NCBI GenBank assembly: GCA_903835065.1
Contig: CAILLO010000077.1
Coordinates: 1 to 48,620, forward strand
Direction of reading: 5' to 3'
Source: an uncultured Eubacteriales bacterium
GTDB taxonomy: Bacteria; Bacillota; Clostridia; Saccharofermentanales; UBA5734
DNA: 48,620 nt
The translations under genes were made by a program, and so were the position numbers. Positions 33,015 to 40,373 of the stretch are shown piece by piece. The notes below the pieces were generated by a model. The model made no database searches. It was not told the origin of the DNA and saw only the letters and a program-made list of their open reading frames with translations. Numbering within the stretch: position 1 is the first letter of the stretch; the number at the start of each line of letters is the position of its first letter.

Positions 33015-34562
33015 CTAGTGCCAGAAGTGGCGCATGCCGGTGAAGCGCATGGCCAGGCCGAGCTGGTCGCAGGCCTCGATGGACTCCGCGTCGCGCATCG
33101 AGCCGCCGGGCTGGACGATGCAGGCGATGCCCACCCGGGCCGCCGCCTCGACGCAGTCGCTGAACGGGAAGAACGCGTCGGAGGCCATCACGGCGCCCTG
33201 CGAGCGCTCGCCGGCGCGTTCCGCCGCGATGTGCACGGAAGTGATGCGGTTGGGCTGCCCCGGACCGATGCCGACGGTCTGGAGGTTCTTCGCCATGACG
33301 ATGCCGTTGGACTTCACGTGCTTCACGACCTTCATCGCGAATTCGAGGTCGGCCTCGAGCGCCGGGTCGACGGCCTTCACGGTCACGGTGCGGACGGCGT
33401 CCGGGTCGATGACGGTCGTGTCGCGGTCCTGGACGAGCAGGCCGCCGTTGACGCGTTTGAACTCGATGGCGTCGGGCGGAAGCCGCGCGGCGATTCCGGG
33501 CAGTTCGAGCAGGCGCAGGTTCTTCTTGCGGCAGAGGATCTCGAGCGCGCCGGCGCTGAACGACGGAGCCACGACGACCTCGAGGAACACCTTCTCCATG
33601 AGCGAGGCCGTCTTCTCGTCGATCTCCCGGTTGACGGCCACGATGCCGCCGTAGATCGAGACGGTGTCGGACTCGTACGCCTTGCCCCACGCCTCCGCGA
33701 GGTCCGCGCCGCAGCCGACGCCGCAGGGATTCGCGTGCTTCACGGCGACGACGGTCGGGGCGTCGAACTCGCGCAGCAGGTCGAGCGCCGCGTCGGTATC
33801 GACGATGTTGTTGTAGGACAGTTCCTTGCCGTTGCGCTGGGTCGCCTCGGAGAGGCCGCCGGCGAAGGGGATCGCATTGCGGTAGAAGACGGCCTTCTGG
33901 TGCGGATTCTCGCCGTATCGCAGCTCCTGGACGCGGTCGAAGGCCAGCGTCAGCTGGTCGGGCGTCGGCGGGGCGCCGGCCTGGCCCCGCAGGTAGGCGG
34001 CGATCAGCGCGTCGTAGGCGGCCGTATGCTCGAATACCCGCGTCGCGAGACGGAAGCGGGTCGGAAGGGTCGTGTCGCCGCCGTTGGCGCGCATTTCCGC
34101 GAGCACGACGTCGTAGTCCTCGGGCTCGGTCACGACGGTCACGTCCGGGTGGTTCTTGGCCGCGGCGCGCAGCATGCTGGGCCCGCCGATGTCGATGTTC
34201 TCGATGCATTCGGCGAGCTCGACGCCGGGCTTGAGGACGGTCTGTCGGAACGGATAGAGGTTGATGACCACGAGATCGATCGTGCCGATGCCGAGCTCCG
34301 CGAGGCGGGCCATGTGTTCCGGATTGCTCCGGATCGCGAGGATGCCGCCGTGCACCTTGGGGTGCAGGGTCTTGACGCGCCCGTCGAGGCACTCGGGGAA
34401 GCCCGTGAGATCGGACACGCTGCGCACGGGGAGTCCCGCGTCGGCGAGCGCCTTCGCGGTGCCGCCGGTCGAGACCAGTTCCACGCCCATATCCACGAGC
34501 CCGGCGGCGAACGCCGCGAGGCCGGTCTTGTCCGATACGCTGAGGATCGCTCGTCTGATCAT
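33015..34562 (-). CDS. purH: Bifunctional AICAR transformylase/IMP cyclohydrolase
   Basis: A 515-residue enzyme for the last two steps of IMP synthesis. The N-terminal MGS-like cyclohydrolase domain (RAILSVSDKTGLAAFA, LVSTGGTAKAL, RVKTLHPKVHGG) is followed from about residue 200 by the transformylase domain, with RYGENPHQKA, KHANPCGVG and SDAFFPF. Length is normal. The start ATG overlaps the purN stop (ATGA), with AGGAGGAGG upstream. It is therefore translationally coupled to purN, which supplies the earlier formyl transfer in the same pathway. Confidence 0.96.
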   Translation of the reverse strand: MIRRAILSVSDKTGLAAFAAGLVDMGVELVSTGGTAKALADAGLPVRSVSDLTGFPECLDGRVKTLHPKVHGGILAIRSNPEHMARLAELGIGTIDLVVINLYPFRQTVLKPGVELAECIENIDIGGPSMLRAAAKNHPDVTVVTEPEDYDVVLAEMRANGGDTTLPTRFRLATRVFEHTAAYDALIAAYLRGQAGAPPTPDQLTLAFDRVQELRYGENPHQKAVFYRNAIPFAGGLSEATQRNGKELSYNNIVDTDAALDLLREFDAPTVVAVKHANPCGVGCGADLAEAWGKAYESDTVSIYGGIVAVNREIDEKTASLMEKVFLEVVVAPSFSAGALEILCRKKNLRLLELPGIAARLPPDAIEFKRVNGGLLVQDRDTTVIDPDAVRTVTVKAVDPALEADLEFAMKVVKHVKSNGIVMAKNLQTVGIGPGQPNRITSVHIAAERAGERSQGAVMASDAFFPFSDCVEAAARVGIACIVQPGGSMRDAESIEACDQLGLAMRFTGMRHFWH

Positions 34563-35194
34563 GGGGTCCTCCTCCTACGGGATGCGGTTGCGGGCGGATA
34601 CGGGAGCCTTCCTTCGGCGAACAGCCGGACGGCCTCCGGCAGGATCTTCTGCTCGGCCCGGGCCATCACGCGCGCCTGCAGCGACTCGGGGGTGTCGTCG
34701 GGGCGCACCCGCACGCGCTTCTGCAGCACGATGGGGCCATGGTCGTATGCCTCGTCGACGAAGTGCACGGTCGCCCCCGTCGTCTTCTCGCCGGCCGCGA
34801 GCACCGCCCGGTGGGGCCGGATGCCGTACATCCCCTCCCCGCCGTGCTTCGGCAGCAGCGCCGGGTGGACGTTGAGGATGCGGCCCCGGTAGGCGGCGAC
34901 GACGGCGGGCCCCAGGCAGGAGAGGAAACCGGCGAGCACCACGAGTCCGACGGAATGGCGCTCGAGCAGCCCTAGGACATGGGCGTCGCAGGCCTCCTGG
35001 GTCGGGAACTCGGAGCGGACGGCATGCTCGACGGGGATGCCGGCGGCCGCCGCGCGCTGCTCGGCGAAGGCGCCGCGCCGGCTGGACAGGACGAAGGCGA
35101 TGCGGACGCCGGGGAGGGTGCCGACGGCGATACGGTCGATCAGGGCCTGCAGGTTGGTCCCGCCGCCGGAGACGAAGACGGCGGCCGAAAGCAT
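34559..35194 (-). CDS. purN: Phosphoribosylglycinamide formyltransferase
   Basis: A 211-residue enzyme that transfers a formyl group from 10-formyltetrahydrofolate to GAR. FVSGGGTNLQAL is the phosphate-binding start, ILNVHPALLP contains the catalytic Asn and His, and VDEAYDHGPI contains the catalytic aspartate. The loop after HPALLP is KHGGEGMYG rather than the FPGLH of enterobacterial PurN, a variant that is common in some anaerobe lineages. ATG has AAGGAGG 7 bases upstream and overlaps the purF stop by one base (TGATG). The C-terminal tail is arginine-rich. Confidence 0.95.
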   Translation of the reverse strand: MLSAAVFVSGGGTNLQALIDRIAVGTLPGVRIAFVLSSRRGAFAEQRAAAAGIPVEHAVRSEFPTQEACDAHVLGLLERHSVGLVVLAGFLSCLGPAVVAAYRGRILNVHPALLPKHGGEGMYGIRPHRAVLAAGEKTTGATVHFVDEAYDHGPIVLQKRVRVRPDDTPESLQARVMARAEQKILPEAVRLFAEGRLPYPPATASRRRRTP

Positions 35195-36684
35195 CAGCGT
35201 TCCTCCTTGAGGACGCCGGGGACGCGGATCTCGGAGAGGCGGCGCGCGGGGACGCCGGCGGGGAACGAGCCGTCGAAGCAGGAGGCGCAGAGGCCGCCGA
35301 CGAGACCCTTCGTGGAGGCGCGCAGGCCTTCGAGGCCCAGGTAGCCCAGGCTGTCGGCCCCGATCATGGCCCGCACCTGGTCGACCGTCATCTCCGCGGC
35401 GGACAGTTCCTCCCAGGTCGAGATATCGACGCCGTAGAAGCAGGGGTGCATGACCGGGGGCGAGGCGATGCGGACGTGGACTTCGCGGGCGCCGGCCTCC
35501 TTGAGGAGGGCGACGATGCGGCGGGTGGTCTGGCCGCGGATGATCGAGTCGTCGACCATGACGAGGCGCTTGCCTTTGACGGAGGTGCGCAGCGCCGAGA
35601 ACTTGAGGCCGATCATGGATTCGCGCTCGCCGGAGGTCGGCTGGATGAAGGTGCGGCCGACGTAGCGGTTCTTGAGCAGTCCGGAGCCGTAGGGGATGCC
35701 GGAGCGGCGCGAATAGCCGATCGCGGCGACGATGCCGGAGTCCGGGGCGCCGATCACGAGGTCGGCCTCGGCCGGGTGCTCGGCGGCGAGCGACTGGCCG
35801 GCGGCGAGGCGGGACTCGTAGACGGAGGCGCCGTCGAGGAAGCTGTCCGGGCGAGCGAAATAGACGAACTCGAAGAGGCAGAGACCGCCGGCCGCCGCCG
35901 CGGACGGGGCGGCGGGCAGGGCGCCGGGGATGGGCAGCTGGACGGGCGCGGACCGGAAGGTCTCGGAGGCGATGCCGTCGGCGGAGATCGACACGATCTC
36001 GCCCGGGTCGACGTCGCGGAGGAACTCGCCGCCCATGGCGTCGATCGCGCAGCTCTCGGAGGCGAGCACGAAGGCGTCGCCGACGCGGCCGAGGCAGAGC
36101 GGGCGGATGCCGAGCGGGTCGCGCACGCCGAGCGTGCGGTCGGGCGCGAGGATCGTGAGCGCGTAGGCGCCGCGGACGTCGGCCATCATGCGGAGCACGG
36201 CGTCCTCGAGACGGCGGGTGGTGATGCGGTGGCGGGCGAGAAGCGTCAGCAGGAGCTCGGCGTCGGAGCCGGTCTCGAAGATCGCGCCCTGCGACTCGAG
36301 GCCGAGCCGGAGCTCCTCGGCGTTGACGAGGCTGCCGTTGTGTCCGAGCGCCAGCGGGCCGCCGCGCGCGTCGATGACCATGGGCTGCGCGGAGGCGACG
36401 CCGTGGTCGCCCTGCATGGGATAGCGGACGTGCCCGATCGCGGCGTGGCCGGTCATCAGGTTGAGGGTCATGTCCTGGAAGACCTCGACGACGAGCCCCT
36501 TGTCCTTGTGGCAGAAGAGGGAGCCCTCGCGGTTGACGGCGATGCCGGCGCTCTCCTGGCCGCGGTGCTGCAGCGCGAAGAGGCCGAAGTACGCGGCGCG
36601 CGCCGCGTCGGTCATGCGGCCGGTCGGGTCGTGGATCGCGAGGACGCCGCAGGATTCGTGGGGCTTGTCCGTGCGCACGGTCAT
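35194..36684 (-). CDS. purF: Amidophosphoribosyltransferase
   Basis: A 496-residue PurF that commits PRPP to purine synthesis. The glutaminase nucleophile is C12 (HESCGVLAI), preceded by 11 residues that would be removed as a propeptide, as in Bacillus. Cysteines in LCLFEFVYF, HPCFYGVD and LCASCFDG match the four ligands of the oxygen-sensitive [4Fe-4S] cluster of the Bacillus-type enzyme. The PRPP loop is VMVDDSIIRGQTTR. The gene overlaps purE (ATGA) and purN (TGATG). Regulation is probably by the leader riboswitch plus the usual nucleotide feedback of the protein. Confidence 0.96.
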   Translation of the reverse strand: MTVRTDKPHESCGVLAIHDPTGRMTDAARAAYFGLFALQHRGQESAGIAVNREGSLFCHKDKGLVVEVFQDMTLNLMTGHAAIGHVRYPMQGDHGVASAQPMVIDARGGPLALGHNGSLVNAEELRLGLESQGAIFETGSDAELLLTLLARHRITTRRLEDAVLRMMADVRGAYALTILAPDRTLGVRDPLGIRPLCLGRVGDAFVLASESCAIDAMGGEFLRDVDPGEIVSISADGIASETFRSAPVQLPIPGALPAAPSAAAAGGLCLFEFVYFARPDSFLDGASVYESRLAAGQSLAAEHPAEADLVIGAPDSGIVAAIGYSRRSGIPYGSGLLKNRYVGRTFIQPTSGERESMIGLKFSALRTSVKGKRLVMVDDSIIRGQTTRRIVALLKEAGAREVHVRIASPPVMHPCFYGVDISTWEELSAAEMTVDQVRAMIGADSLGYLGLEGLRASTKGLVGGLCASCFDGSFPAGVPARRLSEIRVPGVLKEER

Positions 36685-37199
36685 GCCCGCAGTCCGTCGA
36701 GCTTCGCCTGGAGCCGCCGGTCGCGGTCGTCGACCGAGCGGGCGAGCGAGATCTTGTAGTCCACGAGCTTCGCGCGCAGCGCCGCGTCGCTCCCGGCGAG
36801 GATCTGGGCGGCGAGGACGGCGGCGTTGACGGCGCCGTCGATCGCGACGGTCGCCACCGGTACGCCGGGCGGCATCTGCACGACGGCGAGCAGGGCGTCG
36901 AGCCCGTCGAGCGCTCCCGTCTTCACGGGGACGCCGATCACGGGCAGGACGGTGAAGGCGGCCAGCACGCCCGGGAGGTGCGCCGCGAGGCCAGCCGCGG
37001 CGATCACGCAGCCGAAGCCGCGCGACTCGGCGGTGCGGGCCAGTTCGGCGGCCCGGTCGGGCGTGCGGTGAGCGGAGCAGACGACGCCTGCGTAGGGGAT
37101 GCCGAAATCGGTGAGGGTCCTGAAGCAGGGTTCGAGGACAGGGAAGTCGGAATCGCTTCCCATCACGACCAGGACCTTGGGAACGGTCGGAACGTCCAT
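36681..37199 (-). CDS. purE: 5-(carboxyamino)imidazole ribonucleotide mutase
   Basis: A 172-residue PurE and the first gene of the purine operon. VVMGSDSDFPVLEP is the phosphate-binding start, CSAHRTPD contains the catalytic histidine, and AGLAAHLPGVLAA and GLDALLAVVQMPPGVPVATVAI complete the signature, which looks like class I. The partner purK is not in the window. The ATG at 37197-37199 has GGGGGAGG 5 bases upstream. An in-frame extension to 37349 runs through the regulatory leader and is not coding. Expression should be controlled by the terminator and aptamer at 37276-37440. Confidence 0.95.
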   Translation of the reverse strand: MDVPTVPKVLVVMGSDSDFPVLEPCFRTLTDFGIPYAGVVCSAHRTPDRAAELARTAESRGFGCVIAAAGLAAHLPGVLAAFTVLPVIGVPVKTGALDGLDALLAVVQMPPGVPVATVAIDGAVNAAVLAAQILAGSDAALRAKLVDYKISLARSVDDRDRRLQAKLDGLRA

Positions 37200-37275
37200 G
37201 CAGCCCTCCCCCGGAGCGAAGCCTCCGGAACCGTCCGGCGGATCCGAGAATGTCCTGGCGGCGGGGGGCGGCCGG

Positions 37276-37307
37276 AAAAACGAAACGGAGGGCAGCCCGT
37301 CCGCCTC
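37276..37307 (-). terminator. Intrinsic terminator in the purine operon leader
   Basis: On the minus strand GAGGCGGACGGG (37296-37307) pairs with CCCTCCGTTTC (37282-37292) through a CTG loop, with one bulged C and two G-U pairs, followed by GTTTTT. It lies 33 bases downstream of the aptamer and about 77 bases before the purE ATG, the position expected for a riboswitch expression platform. No competing antiterminator pairing could be drawn with confidence. Confidence 0.75.
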
Positions 37308-37340
37308 GCGAAAGGGCCGTCGCTCGAAATTTTCCGGTCC

Positions 37341-37440
37341 GACTCCCATAGCCAGGCGATCCGCGGCCGCCGGTAGAAACGTCCGGACCGCGGGCGGTGC
37401 TTCGAAGAACGCCCAGTCACCGGACCTATATGGGATCGTC
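37341..37440 (-). ncRNA. Guanine-type purine riboswitch aptamer with enlarged P2 arm
   Basis: The minus-strand leader of purE carries the purine-riboswitch core. P1 is UCCCAU/AUGGGA, extended by GAC/GUC. J1/2 begins AUA (CAUAUA as in the xpt aptamer). P2 is GUCCGG/CCGGAC. J2/3 is exactly GUUUCUACC (37372-37380). P3 is GGCGG/UCGCC around the seven-base loop CCGCGGA, the canonical 5-7-5 layout. J3/1 ends GCUAUG, with the cytosine (C74 equivalent) that selects guanine. Unlike classical members, the P2 loop is about 30 bases long with an inner GGGCG/CGCCC hairpin, and J3/1 has one extra base. It is followed by an intrinsic terminator, so guanine should switch the purine operon off. Confidence 0.78.
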
Positions 37441-37486
37441 CGGCACGGGTCTCCTCGGAAGGGAGCCGTGCCTGTCGAACAACCTC

Positions 37487-37516
37487 ACAATAGCAATCCG
37501 GCGGCGCCTTCGTCAA
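37487..37516 (-). promoter_or_regulatory. Promoter of the purine operon
   Basis: On the minus strand TTGACG (37511-37516), an 18-base spacer and TATTGT (37487-37492). Transcription would start around 37480, about 40 bases before the aptamer, and give a 280-base leader before purE. The promoter begins 18 bases after the stop of the DUF1638 gene. The same TATTGT -10 is used at the catabolic operon promoter. Confidence 0.68.
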
Positions 37517-37533
37517 TCGACGGAATGGAGATT

Positions 37534-38301
37534 CTACGGTTCGGGCGGCACGGGTTCCTTGCGGATGACGCCGGCGTCGTGGGAGGGGCGTACGGTCTCG
37601 CCCGGCTCGAGCACGAGGAAGCGGTCGTCGTCCCAGCGTCCCTCGAGGAAGTCGACGATCAGGGAGGGGTCGCCCGCGAGCTCGTCGTAGGACCACCCGA
37701 GCCAGTCGGCGGATTCCTTCGTGAACCGCTTGTATTCGGTCTCGTCGACGAGGCCGCCGTCGATGTGGGCGGCGTTCGAGTATTCCTTGAACCAGCCCTG
37801 CTCCATCTCCATCAGGTATTCGGCGTTGTCCTCGCCGTACTTCTCGATGTAGTGGGCCAGCGTGGCCTCGTAGCGCTCCTTGCCGGGCTGCGTGCCGGTC
37901 TCGATCCATCCGGCGTTGTACCAGTACGTGCCCGGGTGCGCATCGAAGTAGTCGCGGTAGCGCTCCTTGGAGCCGAGGAACAGCGTGATGCAGTCGTGCC
38001 CGCGCGGGACGACGAGTCGGCTCCGCTTCGCCGAGATCCCCTCGATGCCATTCGAGCACAGGCCGTAGCCGACCAGGATCGCCTCGTACTGCCCGTCGAT
38101 GGCGTCGATGGCCTTCTGGAGCTCGGCACGGAGGATGTCGGGCGTGTCGTGCAGACCCTGCTCGAGGAAGACCAGCTGGAACGCTTTCTTCGAGCGGGCG
38201 GCGAAGTGGCTGAGTTCGCGCCACAGGACGTGGCACGCGACGACGGCGAAGGTCGGCACCGGCGATCGGCCGCGGGGGACGGTGCGCGTGAAGGTCTGCA
38301 T
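37534..38301 (-). CDS. DUF1638 domain protein
   Basis: A 255-residue protein matching the DUF1638 pattern: ACHVLWRELSHF near residue 22, VGYGLCSNGIEG near 78, and VPRGHDCITLFLGSKERY near 98. The CHVLWRE and GLCSNG cysteines are the most typical residues. The family has no settled biochemical role and is often found near corrinoid or methyltransferase genes in anaerobes. Here it is encoded 7 bases downstream of larC in what looks like the unit larB-larC-DUF1638. No signal peptide or membrane segment is seen. Acidic and aromatic residues (WGWSYDEL-like and WFKEYSN) dominate the second half. Confidence 0.8.
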   Translation of the reverse strand: MQTFTRTVPRGRSPVPTFAVVACHVLWRELSHFAARSKKAFQLVFLEQGLHDTPDILRAELQKAIDAIDGQYEAILVGYGLCSNGIEGISAKRSRLVVPRGHDCITLFLGSKERYRDYFDAHPGTYWYNAGWIETGTQPGKERYEATLAHYIEKYGEDNAEYLMEMEQGWFKEYSNAAHIDGGLVDETEYKRFTKESADWLGWSYDELAGDPSLIVDFLEGRWDDDRFLVLEPGETVRPSHDAGVIRKEPVPPEP

Positions 38302-38308
38302 GCGGGCG

Positions 38309-39538
38309 CTACTCCCGGTCGCCGAGGCGGGCGGCGAGCCGGCGCGCGGCCTCCTGCAGCGGGATGCCCGCGGCGGCGGCGTAGGCCTTCAGGTCCTCGT
38401 ACTCGGGGGTCGCCTTGCGGACGTCGCCCCAGGCGAGCCGCTTGATCCTCACGGGGCCGTGCTCCGTGTCGAGCGTTTCAGTGGAGCGGGCCATCACGTG
38501 GCGATCGGTCTCGCGCCGGCGCACGCCGATCGTGCCCGTCTCGGCGAACAGAAGGCGCACGCAGCGGCTCTCGTCCTCGGGGCGACAGACGACCGTGACC
38601 AGCACGGCGGGGCGCCATTTCTTCATGAAGGCGGGCACGAAGGCGACGTCGAGCGCCCCTTCGGCCATCAGACGCTCGGCGGCGTAGCCCAGCGTCTCGG
38701 GGGTCGAGTCGTCGACCTGGCATTCGAGGACGACGGCGCGGTCGGTGTCCGTCGACGCGGCGACGGGCCCGCCGAGCACGGCGCGCAGGGCGTTGAGGCG
38801 CCCGATCTCGCGCGTGCCGAGGCCGTAGCCGACCCGCTCGACGGCCATGGCCGGCAGGGGGCCGAAGGAATCGGCCAGGACCTTCGCGAGGCCCATGCCC
38901 GTGGGCGTGACGAGTTCGGTGTCGGCGGTGCCGGTGCGGAAGGGGATCGAGGTGCCCTCGAGCATCTTCACGACCGCGGGGACCGGCACGGGGATCACTC
39001 CGTGGCGGCTGCGGATCGTGCCCGTGCCATCGGACAGGGGCGAGCAGACGACGCGGTCGACGCCGAGCAGGTGGAGGGCCGCGAGGCCGCCGACGATGTC
39101 GACGATCGAGTCGACGGCGCCGACTTCGTGGAAATGGACGTCCTCGACGTGCACGCCGTGCACCGAGGCCTCGGCGCGGGCGATCTCGAGGAACACGGCC
39201 TGCGCGCCCCGGCGGACGGCCGGGGAGAGCGGCGCGGCGTCGAGCATCGCGGCGATGTCGGCGTAGCTGCGGCCGTGGGCTTCGGGTCCGTCGGCATGGG
39301 CGTGGCCGTGCCCGTGGCCGTGTCCGGACTCGCCCTCGTCGTCGAGGAGCACGCGGAAGGCCGTGCCCATGATGCCCGACGCGGCGCGGCGCTCGACCTC
39401 GACGCGGTAGCCCGCGACGGGCAGCGCGGCCAGTTCGGCCCGGATCCCCTCGAGCGGGGCGCCGAGGTCGACCAGGGCGCCGAGGAACATGTCGCCCGAG
39501 ATGCCGGAGAAGCAGTCCAGATAGAGCGTTCGGTCCAT
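38309..39538 (-). CDS. larC: Nickel insertion protein for the pincer cofactor
   Basis: A 409-residue LarC, which inserts nickel into pyridinium-3,5-bisthiocarboxylic acid mononucleotide. YLDCFSGISGDMFLGAL at the N-terminus, DVHFHEVGAVDSIVDIVG, and ELVTPTGMGLAKVLA are family signatures. A histidine-rich stretch at residues 73-88 (GHGHGHGHAHA) is a likely nickel store or delivery site. In Lactobacillus plantarum larC is split and needs ribosomal frameshifting; here it is one continuous frame. The ATG has GGGGAG upstream. It follows larB by 16 bases. The sulfur-insertion gene larE and any racemase larA are not in the window. Confidence 0.93.
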   Translation of the reverse strand: MDRTLYLDCFSGISGDMFLGALVDLGAPLEGIRAELAALPVAGYRVEVERRAASGIMGTAFRVLLDDEGESGHGHGHGHAHADGPEAHGRSYADIAAMLDAAPLSPAVRRGAQAVFLEIARAEASVHGVHVEDVHFHEVGAVDSIVDIVGGLAALHLLGVDRVVCSPLSDGTGTIRSRHGVIPVPVPAVVKMLEGTSIPFRTGTADTELVTPTGMGLAKVLADSFGPLPAMAVERVGYGLGTREIGRLNALRAVLGGPVAASTDTDRAVVLECQVDDSTPETLGYAAERLMAEGALDVAFVPAFMKKWRPAVLVTVVCRPEDESRCVRLLFAETGTIGVRRRETDRHVMARSTETLDTEHGPVRIKRLAWGDVRKATPEYEDLKAYAAAAGIPLQEAARRLAARLGDRE

Positions 39539-39554
39539 GGCCCTCTCCCCTCGC

Positions 39555-40358
39555 CTACCCGCCCGCGGCGGGGTGCAGCATGCGGCAGATCGTCGCGGCC
39601 ATGTAGCCCGCGCCGAAGCCGTTGCCGATGTTCATCACGGAGACGCCGCTCGCGCAGCAGTTGAGCATCGCGAGCAGGGTCGCGAGCCCGTCGAAGTTGG
39701 CGCCGTAGCCGACGCCGGAGGGCACCGCGAAGACCGGACGGTCGACGAGGCCGCCCAGGACGGACGCCAGCGCGCCTTCCATGCCGGCGACGACGATCAC
39801 GACCTCGGCCTCGCGGATCCGTTCGATCACGGAGAACAGGCGGTGGATGCCGGCGACGCCGACGTCAAAATAGCGGTCGACGCGGTTGCCGAGGGCCTCG
39901 GCCGTCACGGCGGCCTCCTCGGCGACGGGCAGGTCCGCGGTGCCCGCCGAGACGACGGCGACGCGGCCGGGGCCGTGCGGCGGGGCGGTGCGCAGGACGG
40001 TCACGACGCGCGCGTCGCGGTGGTACACGGCGTCGGGGGCGACGGAACGCACGGCCTCGTAGGCCGCCTCGTCCGCGCGGGTCGCGAGCAGGTTGCCGCC
40101 GCGGCCCAGAAGGCTCTTCGCGATCGCGGAGATGTGCTCGGGCTTCTTGCCTTCGGAGAAGATCACCTCGGGAAACCCGTTGCGGGACGCCCGGCCGTGG
40201 TCGACGCGCGCGAAGCCGAGGTCCTCGGTGGCCGACATCCCCTTCAGGCGCGCGAAGGCGTCGTCGGCCGACAATCGGCCCGCCGCGAGGTCGTCGACGA
40301 CCCGGCGCAGGGATTCCTCGTCCGAAGCGGTGGGGAGATAAGCGTCATCATGCACCAT
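39555..40358 (-). CDS. larB: Pyridinium-3,5-biscarboxylic acid mononucleotide synthase
   Basis: A 267-residue LarB, which carboxylates and hydrolyses nicotinic acid adenine dinucleotide in the first step of nickel-pincer cofactor synthesis. The N-terminal part (DLGFARVDHGRASRNGFPEVIFSEGK) is the LarB signature, and the C-terminal half resembles PurE (AVVSAGTADLPVAEEA, VAGMEGALASVLGGL, SGVGYGANFDG). The start ATG has only a modest GCAGG upstream. It precedes larC and lies 15 bases after prfB. Its substrate derives from the NadD product, whose gene is in the same window. Confidence 0.93.
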   Translation of the reverse strand: MVHDDAYLPTASDEESLRRVVDDLAAGRLSADDAFARLKGMSATEDLGFARVDHGRASRNGFPEVIFSEGKKPEHISAIAKSLLGRGGNLLATRADEAAYEAVRSVAPDAVYHRDARVVTVLRTAPPHGPGRVAVVSAGTADLPVAEEAAVTAEALGNRVDRYFDVGVAGIHRLFSVIERIREAEVVIVVAGMEGALASVLGGLVDRPVFAVPSGVGYGANFDGLATLLAMLNCCASGVSVMNIGNGFGAGYMAATICRMLHPAAGG

Positions 40359-40373
40359 GGGATCGCCTGCTTC

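Noticed and set aside
37200-37349. N-terminal extension of PurE upstream of 37199
   Set aside because: It passes through the terminator and the 3' end of the riboswitch aptamer, has no family similarity, and a strong ribosome site precedes the ATG at 37197-37199.
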